Source of the DNA: Roseimaritima multifibrata
GTDB taxonomy: Bacteria > Planctomycetota > Planctomycetia > Pirellulales > Pirellulaceae
Length of the DNA stretch: 64,000 nucleotides
Reading direction: 5' to 3'
Assembly: GCF_007741495.1 (NCBI RefSeq)
Contig: NZ_CP036262.1
Span: 2,232,001-2,296,000, forward strand
Position numbers and translations under genes: made by a program. The stretch's first letter is position 1; each line of letters starts with the position of its first letter. Shown here one piece after another: positions 1 to 9,448 of the stretch. The notes under the pieces were generated by a model. It was not told the origin of the DNA, did no database searches, and saw nothing but the letters and a program-made list of their open reading frames with translations.

Positions 1-3000
1 TGACCGAGATAAGCGTCGATGTCGCTGGGGTATCGCTATCGTTAAGGTAGGAAACCGTTCCAGAGCTTGTGCCTGTTAGCAGTTGATTGATTGCATCGAC
101 GGTACCAGTCAGAACGACGGAGGCGGAGGCATTGCCTGATTCGATGACGACTCCGCTGTCGCCCGCGGTGACGTTCAGTATCCCTTCGCCTACTTCGATG
201 GTAGTGGTGACAGAGGAGCCTGCGCTGTCAGCATCGCTGATGCTGAAGCCGATACCATGTAGGACAAGTTTCTGGTTTTCGATGGCGGTTAGAGAGTTGT
301 TCGGCACTACCACAAGCGGTGTGTCGTTTACCGCTGCGGTCGTGATCGTGCTACTAGCAACGACCGAGTCTAACCCGCTAGAATCCGTTACCGAAAACTG
401 AAAAGTCCGATCTCCCTCAAGTAGATTGTCACTGCTGTTTTCGTAGGTCATCGACTGAATCAACCAAGCGAGATTAGTGGCACTGAGTGAGTCACCACTT
501 GCTCGTGTAACGCTAAATTCAGTTCCGTCGTAGACGATCCGGACTTCGGTTCCTAAGGCTGTCGCAAAATCGGTTTTAGGTTCGGTTGCGTTAAAATCGA
601 CACCCGCGAAACGGACGATTTCTTGGTTCCCGTTTAGGATCCCACTGAAACGAACCGTCAGGCGGTTGAAGCTGGCATTGTCTAGATCCGAGACGGCTAC
701 ATCATTGTCCGCGATCGCGACCGGCATCCCATTTTCGATGTAGCTGGTGGTGTATCCGGTTCCGGGTTGAGGACCATTTAGGTCAATGACCGGCGCGTCA
801 TTGATCGCCACGATATAGACCGTGGTGATGCCGCTGACCTGCTTCGCATTGCCACTCCCCTGCGAGCTATCGTTTTGGTCATCAAAGGTCCAGGTGATTT
901 CTACCGTCGACGGAGGCGCGTCACTGCGATGAGAGTACGCGATAGACCGGATGACCTGGTTGACTTCAGTCCCTGTGGTGTTGGCAGCGAATGTGATCGT
1001 TAGTTGACCGTCTACGTTTACCAAAGAACCGACGATCGATCCGGAAAGTTTTACGTCGGAACCGTCAAACAGAAGATTCCCCGTCGCCGTGAATACATCG
1101 TTGATGTCAGGCCCGGTGCTGCGTGAGAGCGTCAGCGTTGAATCGCCAAAATCGTTGGCGTTGGAGAGTTCTTGATCGAAAACACTCCCCTCGGCGTCAA
1201 GCACTACGGGCGTGCCGTTTTCCACAAACGCGGCCGTTCCGCCAAGGGATTCGGTTCCGTGAAAGAACGGGTCTTCCGTTCCGTCCGCTGAAAGATGTTG
1301 AACGAAACTTTCGTTGCGGCCGCTCGCTGCCGTTCCAACAAGGTATAGAGAACCATCGATCCCTTCGATGATGTCATGGGCGGAGCTTTCGTCGGTGCCG
1401 ATGTCACTTATCAGCCAGCCGTTGTTCGCAAATCCGGTATCGACGGTTCCATTTTCCAGAAAGCGTAAAGCCATGGCTTCCTCGGTACCCGAGACGTCGG
1501 ACGAGCCGACCAGGATGATTTTGCCATCCTCAAGGATCTGAAGCCGATGAATGGTTTCCGTTCCACCGGAATCGACGGTGGTGTAGCCAGAGGACCCAAA
1601 CGAATTATCTAACGCGCCTGAGTGTAGGAAACGAGTAAGTCCAGCATCGCCGTTTCCAAGGTCTCCGGTAAGTAAATATTTTCCGTCGGCCTGAATTCCA
1701 AGACCTGTCACTTTTGTGGCCGAACCGTAGATGAAAATATATTTGCCGTCTGTCGAGAAGGTCGTATCTAATACGCCTACATCGGTGTAGCGTGCAATAA
1801 ATCCGTAATTGCCGTTAGCCAATCCGGCCATCACGATATTGCTACCACCCGTGCCGTCGTCCTCGACTTCTAAGTCAAGCAACTGATCGGTATTGGCTGT
1901 CAACGCGATGTCCAGACGTCCTCCGGTTCCAAAACCATTGTCCATCGTCCCTGTGGAATCGATCCGAAATGCCACCAAGTCCGAATCGCCAGATTGAACG
2001 AGAGTGCCGCCCAAAACCAATTTGCCGTCGGACTGCAGTGCAAGCGAATTGGCAGATGCGATTTCTGTGTTTGGGTTGAATTCATAGGTCCAAATGCCTC
2101 CTCCCCCGAACGTGCCGTCCAGCGATCCATCCACGTTCAGTTGTACGACTGCAAACCGGTTGGAAAGGCTGCCGTCGGTCGCGTCGCCGAAGAGGACAAT
2201 TTTCCCGTCGGGGCGAATGATCATGTCGACGACCCTGTCTTCACCACCGAAGATATCCAGCGTGACTTCGCCAGCGATTCCGAAGGTGAGGTCTGGAGTG
2301 CCGTCGGGGTTGATTCGGGAGACTAAAAAGTCGCCGTCGGATCCCGTTTCAGACTGCCCTGCAAAAACCAATCGACCGTCGGCTTGTCGCTGCGCTACGT
2401 GGGCCTCGGTTGCATCAGCGGCGGAATCATTGACTTGCACCGAACTCATCGAATCAAACGTCGGCGCATCGTTGACGCTGGAGATCGTCAGCTGAAAGGT
2501 CCCAATTGCCGCGGTACTTCCGTCCTCGCCACCGTCGCTTAAAGTAAACCCGAAAGAGTCGCTTGTGGATTCGCTGCCATAGTGGGCGTATTGAATGTGT
2601 CCCGCATCGATGTCCGCTTGAGTGAAGGTTCCGTTTACGGTTAAAGCCGTTCCGTTGTTCGTCAGCACGCCAAACCGGAGACCGTCTGTAATCGTATAGG
2701 TGACTTGGTCATCGTCGTCGTCGGGATCTCCCTCCAGCAGCATCGTTTGATTTATGACGTTCCCTTGGGATCCTTCCGCAAACGTAGCTCCCGTATTAAC
2801 CGCTACGGTAGGTGCACTATTGCTGGCGGCGATCGTCACGGTCGTGCTGGCCAACGCCTCCAGGCTTCCTCCTGTTCCCTGGCTTCGAAGATTGCCGTCC
2901 CGAAAAGCCCAGGCTATTTCGATGGAGGGTTCGACCCCGGGATTGCTGTTGTTGTAGGTCAAGCTACTAAGGATCTGGTTGACCGTACTGGTTGTCGGAA

Positions 3001-6000
3001 CTTCCCCTGCCGCATCGGAGAACGTGACCGTCAGCCGACCTGCTTGGGAAACGTTATCGAAGGATGCAATGATCTGGCCATTTTTAACCAAGTCAGCACC
3101 GACGAGGGTTATTTCGGCAGAATCGGTAAATCCAAAAACGTCGTCCGGCGAAACGCCCCCTTGTCGGTTTAGAACCAAGCTGGCTCCGGCGTAATTTCCG
3201 TTGCCGCCGTTTAGCGAGTCCAGTTCGGCATCGCGAACGATGACCGTCAAATCAAGCGAAACAGCTCCGTTGCCACCTGCAAAGGCGACGGTCGCGTCGG
3301 GAAGGTCGGTTACGCCAATATCGCTTTCGAACCAGACAAGTTTATCCGTGGTATCGCCGGTCGCTAACAGATCGCGATCCCCGTCGTTATCGAAATCACC
3401 GAAGTCCATTCCCCGCACATGCAGTGACGTCGCAATTTCGCTATCGCGGAAGGATTGATTTCCCTCATTCTGAAGCCAAATAATATTGTCGTCGAATCCT
3501 GAACTGACGACGATGTCTTTGTCTCCGTCGGAATCAAAATCGTCCACCACAATCGCTTCGACGCTCGATACAACGAAGGCCAACGTCTGTTCGGTGAAGT
3601 TGCCACTTCCGTCGTTTTCCAGCCAAACGATTCGCTCATCCGTTTGATTGGCGGTAACGATGTCGGCATCGCCATCCTGATCGATATCGGTGACAACCAC
3701 CACCAGATTGTTCGGAGTCGCAGCGTAGTCAACAATCACGGTTTTGGAAAAGTTTTCGTCACCATCGTTCTCGTACCACACGATTTGGTTTTCGACTAAC
3801 AATCCAGCGGCGATATCGATGTCGTTGTCCCCATCAAAGTCAGCCGCTACCACGCTATACGCTTGCTCTGCGGCGACGTCGATAAGAGTCGAACGAAACG
3901 TATTGTCGTCGGTGTCATTCTGCAGATGGAGTGCAATCACACCGGATCCTTGGGATGCGGAGACGATATCCAGACGACCATCTTGATCGACATCGACCAG
4001 CTGTAAGGATCGGAGACCATTGGCGTTTGTCCCCGGATTGTTTAACGTCCAGATGCTTTTGCTTGCGTTGCTAAAGTCGGCGGAACCGTCTGTTTCACTT
4101 GCGTTGATGTACAGCAAAATTTGATTGCTTTGTGCCGCAGTGACCACGATGTCAAGATGCCCGTCATCATCCATGTCGCCGATCGCAATGTCGGTAATCC
4201 CGTTGGCATCGACTGCAATCAGACGTTGAGTGAAGCTGCCGCTACCATCGTTTTCATGCCACGATATTTCCCCTGTAGAGAAATTTGACGTGACAAAATC
4301 AATGTCGCCATCGTTATCTAGGTCGGCCGTTTTGACGCTGTCGCCATAGTTAGAAATTGTGGTATCAATGCCGTGGGCGGCCAGACTGATGGTGGGCTGT
4401 CCGAAGGTTGGATCGCTATTGGTTTCGCTGACGTCGACGTTGACCGTTTCCGTAAATGTGTTGCCGTCGGTGTCGGTAACCAGGACGCTAAGCGTGTGAA
4501 TCGAAACCGAATTGTCGGACAATTGTTGCGAGTCTGCTAAGTGAATCGATCCGGTATCGCTATCGATGGAGAAGACACCTTGGACGGTTTGGTGGACCAG
4601 GGAATACGAAAGCGGATGGTTGGTTTCGAGGACTGCATCGGCATCCCATTGCACAATCGAATGAAACAGTTCGCCGCCAACCTTGTCAAACCATTGCCCC
4701 GAGTTCTGGTCGAGGATCAAGTAGTCGGAATTGCCACCGCTGTCATTTGGTTCGTTCTGAGCAAAATTTGTGTATTGTCCCGTTGGACTGGATCCGGTTC
4801 CGTCGCCGACCCAGAAATTTTCAGCCGGCGTATCGAACCAGCGCCATTCCCCTTCCACAACCGAATCCGATCCGCCAAGCCATACACTTGTCGTTCCTTC
4901 CTCGGCAAGTTCGTAAAGATATGCCTGCTCCGTCGCCGTTGTGATCGAGGCGAGCTGTCCGGCGACGGATTCCAGAAACATACTGTTTGCATTTGCGGTG
5001 GCGGTGGCAAGCGTATCCTCCGTCAGAATCAGTTTGTAAAACTGGTTCAGTTCACGATTGAAACGAAGGTCGGAATCGGTCGCCAGTAGGTTGGCAATCT
5101 TTGCTTCACGTTCGATGTCGTCGGCACGAAGTGTTCCAATGACCGAGCCGTCAGCACTTTCCTCGATCGCTCGCAGCGTCAATTCGGGGATGTCTGCCGT
5201 GAACCCTGGTTGGGACGCATGACGCAGGGTCAGATTGTTGCCGGCGACCGATTCAAGAAGGATTCCCCCGCGTTCCAGTTGATTGAAATCCCACTGAGCA
5301 AGCATTCCCGCTTCATCATCCGGTAGGCTTTTCCTCTGCGAGGCAACGAGATCTTCCGTGGATCGTAGTTCGTCAAAGAACCGTGCGTTGAAGAGTGTCC
5401 CAGTGAACGATGTGGAGGGGGTAAATCCTCCTTCGACACTTTCCTGATCCTGTCCAAAGATCAGCGTCCCCCCAGTCCCCAGGGATTGGCCCGTTGCCAA
5501 GTTGGTACCGCTGCTGACGACCAACCCTTCGTGAATGATTTGCCAATCACCGGTCGAACTATTCCAAGTGAATGCGAGGGTTTGCAGTGTGCCGTCTGCA
5601 AAGGAATCGTAGTTGAAATTGAGGACTTCTAATTGGCTGCCAGCAATTTCGATATTTGCATGCCCCGTGGATGTGATCGACAACGCAAATTCGTCACTGT
5701 TCGAAGAGGTCGCATAAGAGACAAGTGGCAACAGATTTGTCGTGTCGGTGGTCGCGAACTGGATTTCAAAGGTCAGTCGATCACGTCCTCCCAGAATCGC
5801 ATTCCCATCGTCTGCAATCAGGTAGGTGTCGTCGCCGCCACCTTTATTGAATCGAAGGCCTCCGTCGACAGTTTCGGCGATGCTGATTCCTGTCAGGGCG
5901 GACCCACCGGCATCGCTATCGGTTGCGACCGTGTACTGAGAAAATTCGGAGGTATTTCCAGTGGAGTCGGTCGCCAGCGCGGTAACCAATGCACCCGGGG

Positions 6001-8602
6001 ACAACGAAATTCCATTCAGAGTTCCAGTGACGGATGTCCCTTCGGCTTGAATGTTGATGATGGTTCCCAGGTATCGCGATCCTTCAACTTGCCCACCTTC
6101 CAGTTCGTCGCTGGCATAAAAGTCGATGGAATGGGCACCTGATTTGAAGGTTGATGTGTCCAGACTGTAGGAAAAATCGCCCGCATCATCGATGCTGATC
6201 GATTCAAGGATAGGATGGTTCTGCAAAGAATTTCCTCCAGCATCGATGTCCCCTAGATCGTTGCTGTTGAATCCTCTTTCTGTATCGCTGGCTAGGTCGA
6301 TACCCAATCCGTCATTAAGGAAAATGGAGTTCCTGCGAATCGTATTTCTTTCTGTGTTGTTGCCTGTGACGACGATGCCCGCGCCGCCATTGAATGCGAT
6401 CGTATTCGCATCGACCAGTTCGCCGCCGATGGTTGTCGTGCTTGCTTCTTCTTGGATCAGGATCCCATCAACTGCGTTGCCACGGTCCAGCAGGCCAGTG
6501 GCGTCGGTGCCAATAAAATTGCCGCGTATTGAGTTGTTGATGCTGGAGGCCAGACGGATTTGGATACCGGTCTGGTTGCCCGAGATCACGTTGCCTTCGG
6601 TCGCGTCATATAGTCCATCCGCATCGCTACCGATTTGAATCCCGCTTGCACCGACAAGGGCGATACCGATTCCTTGACTGCCAACCAAGGTGCTTCCATC
6701 GGCTCCAAGTCCAATCGTGTTACCCTGGATTAGGTTGGTGGTGGCCTGGTCGACCAAGATGCCGTACTCACTGTTTCCAGAGATAACGTTACCGCTTTCA
6801 GGTGACCTGCCTCCAATAATCGAGTCGGAGACTCCGCCGCCAAAGTAGATCCCTGTTGCGTTTCCTGCTTCGGTCAGCCCGTCACCGGTCGTGCCAATGA
6901 AATTCGATTCGATGATGTAGTTGTCGCCATCGGCGAAGTGGATTGCGGTTCCACTAAATCCTTGGAGAGCAAAACCTCGAATGGTGATGTCTCCACCGTC
7001 GGCAACAAGCCCATTGTTGTCGGCACCTAGGATATGACTGCCGTCCAAGACAATGCTTGGCGTCCCGTCATAACCCGATTGCGTGGTTGCATCCAGAGTC
7101 AATGCTTCGTTCATGAAGGGGAGCGTTTCATTCAGCTGAATCGTGTAGGTATTGTCGATCGCCGAGTAATTCAGGTCGGTGTTGGCAATCGAGAATTGAA
7201 TGATGTCGGCGCCCAACTGATTTTCGGCAGCATCCATCGCTTCACGCAGGCTGATCAGCCCGTCGTCCCCCATGTCCGCGCGAAGCGCTGCAAACGACGA
7301 GGTGTCGCCATAGTTAGCGTTCAAATCGCTGTAGTCGGCTGTCGTCGTTACGGTGATCTGGTTTGCCGGTTCAGAGTGCTCGATTTGGATTTGTAAGTGA
7401 TCCAGTCGAAATTGGTTTCCCGCAGCGGTATCAACGCTTCGCACAAGGATTCGGAAATTTTCATTCGCGAATTCTGCGTCATCCCAAGCGTGACCCCATA
7501 AATCACCACTGGATCCCACACTTTGAGTTGCGTCGGAATCGTTGTTCCACGAAAGATTTTTGACCGCCGTATAAGATGCCCCACCGTCCCAGGAAAGGGC
7601 GATCTGCGTGTTGACCGGCGCCGCTCCCGTTCGGCTTCCTTCCAAAGAGACTAGAATGCCTTGAATGTCATGGTTCAGCGGAATATCAAAATCGAAATTC
7701 TGCCAGTCTTGGTTAGCGTTCGCGAAATTTCCACTTGCATAGGTGTTGTCGCTGGAGGATGTTTCGTCGGGATTGTTCCAGTCTTGATAGTCGTCGCTGA
7801 ACCCGCTGGCTGTCTTCCATCCCGTGTTATCTAGCACTCCGTGCCACTGGGACCGAGCATCCATGGAAAATGCGACTTCGGTTTCGATCGCTCCCGTTTC
7901 GAATTCAAGATTCCAGTCGCCACCGCGCTCTTCATGTCCCGTGACGTCATCACTGGCTGCGATATCGGTCTCCGTTAAAACGGCTAACGATTCGATCAGG
8001 TCTTGGCCTTCGGCGCTGCTGGCAAGATCGCAGCCATAGATCAAAATATCGCCTCCGGAATCAAAGGCGTCTCGCCAATTGGTAATTTCACCCGCGTGCG
8101 CTTCCAACGATTGCTGATTCAGCAGCGTGCTACCAAGTTGGAGACCTTTGCCGTCGCCATGACTTAGCAAGTGGATCGCATCGACGCCGCTTAGGCTTGC
8201 CAGGGTCTGAGATATTTGTTCGACGCCGTCCGTGTACGGATTTAGTTCGACAATGATCCACTGTGTCTGTGCGCCTCGGTCCCCGCGCAGATTTTCAACC
8301 AGCGTGGCGGAGTCCTCGACGGCGGCGTCGACAAATATGATTTCGATCGGACGGTCTGTGCCGCTCGAGTCCGCAGGTTCGCCGTCCGGTTCGGCTAGGT
8401 CGGTCGCCAGCGATGTTTCCGAGCTTTCTAAAAGATTCTGCACGGGCTGGTCGGGAGGAGCTTCCCCGTCTGCCATCAGGGAAGCGACCAGGTCCGGATC
8501 GATCTCAACCGCTGCAGCGCCGTCAGGAGCTCCTTCGCCACTCAACAACACGCGGTCTTCAAGCGGGTAGAAATCTAGAGGTCGTTTGATTTTCCCGGGC
8601 AT
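1..8602 (-). CDS. Giant LEPR-box secreted mosaic protein (3' end beyond window)
   Basis: The frame is open from ATG at 8602 to the left edge, giving at least 2,867 residues; the C-terminus is not in the window. Residues 14-21 read PLEDRVLLS-like, the LEPR box found at the N-terminus of giant planctomycete surface proteins. Visible domains in order: DUF4347 (about 82-232), a CSLREA-type motif (ISLREAMDAAEN) leading into NTI-rich right-handed beta-helix repeats (about 450-800), a LamG-like fold (about 970-1120), a C-type lectin domain (about 1185-1310, with WLGGSD, EPNDSGG and WFD), one cadherin-like domain, FG-GAP/VCBS repeats (DxDxDGDxDI, about 1400-1760), then cadherin-like repeats interrupted by delta-60 repeats (LQSDGKxVLGG, about 2050-2450). 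The role is probably adhesion or carbohydrate binding at the cell surface, by inference from the domains. It stands alone, preceded by an 850-bp repeat-bearing gap. Confidence 0.9.
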   Translation of the reverse strand, partial: MPGKIKRPLDFYPLEDRVLLSGEGAPDGAAAVEIDPDLVASLMADGEAPPDQPVQNLLESSETSLATDLAEPDGEPADSSGTDRPIEIIFVDAAVEDSATLVENLRGDRGAQTQWIIVELNPYTDGVEQISQTLASLSGVDAIHLLSHGDGKGLQLGSTLLNQQSLEAHAGEITNWRDAFDSGGDILIYGCDLASSAEGQDLIESLAVLTETDIAASDDVTGHEERGGDWNLEFETGAIETEVAFSMDARSQWHGVLDNTGWKTASGFSDDYQDWNNPDETSSSDNTYASGNFANANQDWQNFDFDIPLNHDIQGILVSLEGSRTGAAPVNTQIALSWDGGASYTAVKNLSWNNDSDATQSVGSSGDLWGHAWDDAEFANENFRILVRSVDTAAGNQFRLDHLQIQIEHSEPANQITVTTTADYSDLNANYGDTSSFAALRADMGDDGLISLREAMDAAENQLGADIIQFSIANTDLNYSAIDNTYTIQLNETLPFMNEALTLDATTQSGYDGTPSIVLDGSHILGADNNGLVADGGDITIRGFALQGFSGTAIHFADGDNYIIESNFIGTTGDGLTEAGNATGIYFGGGVSDSIIGGRSPESGNVISGNSEYGILVDQATTNLIQGNTIGLGADGSTLVGSQGIGIALVGASGIQIGSDADGLYDATEGNVISGNQTGIQIRLASSINNSIRGNFIGTDATGLLDRGNAVDGILIQEEASTTTIGGELVDANTIAFNGGAGIVVTGNNTERNTIRRNSIFLNDGLGIDLASDTERGFNSNDLGDIDAGGNSLQNHPILESISIDDAGDFSYSLDTSTFKSGAHSIDFYASDELEGGQVEGSRYLGTIINIQAEGTSVTGTLNGISLSPGALVTALATDSTGNTSEFSQYTVATDSDAGGSALTGISIAETVDGGLRFNKGGGDDTYLIADDGNAILGGRDRLTFEIQFATTDTTNLLPLVSYATSSNSDEFALSITSTGHANIEIAGSQLEVLNFNYDSFADGTLQTLAFTWNSSTGDWQIIHEGLVVSSGTNLATGQSLGTGGTLIFGQDQESVEGGFTPSTSFTGTLFNARFFDELRSTEDLVASQRKSLPDDEAGMLAQWDFNQLERGGILLESVAGNNLTLRHASQPGFTADIPELTLRAIEESADGSVIGTLRADDIEREAKIANLLATDSDLRFNRELNQFYKLILTEDTLATATANANSMFLESVAGQLASITTATEQAYLYELAEEGTTSVWLGGSDSVVEGEWRWFDTPAENFWVGDGTGSSPTGQYTNFAQNEPNDSGGNSDYLILDQNSGQWFDKVGGELFHSIVQWDADAVLETNHPLSYSLVHQTVQGVFSIDSDTGSIHLADSQQLSDNSVSIHTLSVLVTDTDGNTFTETVNVDVSETNSDPTFGQPTISLAAHGIDTTISNYGDSVKTADLDNDGDIDFVTSNFSTGEISWHENDGSGSFTQRLIAVDANGITDIAIGDMDDDGHLDIVVTAAQSNQILLYINASETDGSADFSNASKSIWTLNNPGTNANGLRSLQLVDVDQDGRLDIVSASQGSGVIALHLQNDTDDNTFRSTLIDVAAEQAYSVVAADFDGDNDIDIAAGLLVENQIVWYENDGDENFSKTVIVDYAATPNNLVVVVTDIDQDGDADIVTANQTDERIVWLENDGSGNFTEQTLAFVVSSVEAIVVDDFDSDGDKDIVVSSGFDDNIIWLQNEGNQSFRDSEIATSLHVRGMDFGDFDNDGDRDLLATGDTTDKLVWFESDIGVTDLPDATVAFAGGNGAVSLDLTVIVRDAELDSLNGGNGNYAGASLVLNRQGGVSPDDVFGFTDSAEITLVGADLVKNGQIIASFDNVSQAGRLTVTFSDAAGEVPTTSTVNQILSSLTYNNSNPGVEPSIEIAWAFRDGNLRSQGTGGSLEALASTTVTIAASNSAPTVAVNTGATFAEGSQGNVINQTMLLEGDPDDDDDQVTYTITDGLRFGVLTNNGTALTVNGTFTQADIDAGHIQYAHYGSESTSDSFGFTLSDGGEDGSTAAIGTFQLTISSVNDAPTFDSMSSVQVNDSAADATEAHVAQRQADGRLVFAGQSETGSDGDFLVSRINPDGTPDLTFGIAGEVTLDIFGGEDRVVDMIIRPDGKIVLFGDATDGSLSNRFAVVQLNVDGSLDGTFGGGGIWTYEFNPNTEIASANSLALQSDGKLVLGGTLVQSGDSDLVAFRIDSTGTMDNGFGTGGRLDIALTANTDQLLDLEVEDDGTGGSNIVMAGLANGNYGFIARYTDVGVLDTTFSTDGKYIFIYGSATKVTGLGIQADGKYLLTGDLGNGDAGLTRFLHSGALDNSFGSSGYTTVDSGGTETIHRLQILEDGKIILVGSSDVSGTEEAMALRFLENGTVDTGFANNGWLISDIGTDESSAHDIIEGIDGSLYLVGTAASGRNESFVQHLSADGTEDPFFHGTESLGGTAAFVENGTPVVLDAEGSVFDQELSNANDFGDSTLTLSRSTGPDINDVFTATGNLLFDGSDVKLSGSIVGSLVNVDGQLTITFAANTTGTEVNQVIRSIAYSHRSDAPPSTVEITWTFDDQNDSSQGSGNAKQVSGITTVYIVAINDAPVIDLNGPQPGTGYTTSYIENGMPVAIADNDVAVSDLDNASFNRLTVRFSGILNGNQEIVRFAGVDFNATEPKTDFATALGTEVRIVYDGTEFSVTRASGDSLSATNLAWLIQSMTYENSSDNLLEGDRTFQFSVTDSSGLDSVVASSTITTAAVNDTPLVVVPNNSLTAIENQKLVLHGIGFSISDADSAGSSVTTTIEVGEGILNVTAGDSGVVIESGNASASVVLTGTVDAINQLLTGTSSGTVSYLNDSDTPATSTLISV

Positions 8603-8960
8603 CTTCGCCAAACCTATCTCTTGCCGTAATAAGTTTAAATAGGACAGCTTGCCCTGTAGTTAAAACTTACGGCTGTTGAGGGAGCTCAGGAAAAGGAAGC
8701 TCAGACGTTTTGCGGCAAATAGCTAGCAAAGATTTAGATAATCGTTAAAAGCCGCATGTCGGGTGATTGTATTTACAGCACAATCGGAGCGATCGTTATC
8801 TCCGGTTCGACCCGGCTGTAGAAGGTGCTAGGTTTGAAACTGGCCAACAAAGTCGGATCACAAATCCGGTCTCCGGAGCAGGTGTCTGGCGCCTTTCACC
8901 CTCCTTTTCGAGAGGGGACGATCCTAAACGAGGGGAACTTGGCCGGTAGAGAAAGCGGGC

Positions 8961-9350
8961 GGTCGCCCGCCACCTACTTTCTTAGCGGAACGGTGCGAGC
9001 CGTCCGGCAAGCGCACGGGAAACCCAATGAATTGGCCGAATCGGTTTGCGCCGGCTCGGCCAGCAGATGCCATTGGGTGGTCGCCCGCCATCTACCTTCT
9101 TAGCGGAACGGCGCGAGCCGTCCGGCAAGCGCACGGGAAACCCAATGAATTGGCCGGCTCGGTTTGCGCAGGCTCCGCCAGCAGATGCCAAAGCAGATGG
9201 AATTGGGCGGTCGCCCGCCACCTACTTTCTTAGCGGAACGGCGCGAGCCGTCCGGCAAGCGCACGGGAAACCCAATGAATTTGTCGAATCGGTTTGCACC
9301 GGCTCGGCCAGCAGATGCCAAAGCAGATGGCATTGGGTGGTCGCCGGATC
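8961..9350. repeat. Three-copy tandem repeat of 118-130 bp carrying a REP-like hairpin
   Basis: Units begin with GGTCGCCCGCCA at 8961, 9079 and 9209, and a truncated fourth begins at 9339. The second and third units are about 130 bp and the first is about 118 bp. Each holds the palindromic core CGGAACGGCGCGAGCCGTCC, in which ACGGC and GCCGT pair around a GCGA (GNRA-type) loop. The same core recurs at 12378-12456 as two inverted copies and at 57746-57766, so it is a dispersed intergenic family. No protein is encoded. The units have no unique spacers, so this is not a CRISPR array. Confidence 0.9.
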
Positions 9351-9361
9351 GTCGCCTGGTC

Positions 9362-9387
9362 TTTACTCTCCCCGAGGAGAGAGTAAA
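9362..9387 (-). terminator. Hairpin downstream of the aldehyde dehydrogenase gene
   Basis: TTTACTCTC (9362-9370) and GAGAGTAAA (9379-9387) form a perfect 9-bp stem about 60 nt past the stop of the dehydrogenase gene. There is no clean U-run after it on the minus strand, so its role as a terminator is tentative. Confidence 0.35.
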
Positions 9388-9448
9388 AACGGCTAACGTT
9401 TAGCGAGCGGCAAACATGTTGCGAACAGGTCGCAGGTCTGATGCAGCG

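Larger units (their letters stand above)
8603..9448. other. Intergenic region with tandem repeats, no gene
   Basis: This gap lies between the start of the giant gene and the 3' end of the aldehyde dehydrogenase gene. It holds a three-copy tandem repeat (8961-9350) and a small hairpin (9362-9387). The first ~350 bases should contain the promoter of the giant gene on the minus strand, but no convincing -35/-10 pair was found. Short open frames here are translations of the repeat and change frame between copies. Confidence 0.7.

Noticed and set aside
8961-9350. CRISPR-like array
   Set aside because: Units of 118-130 bp are repeated end to end with no unique spacers, and no cas genes are nearby.
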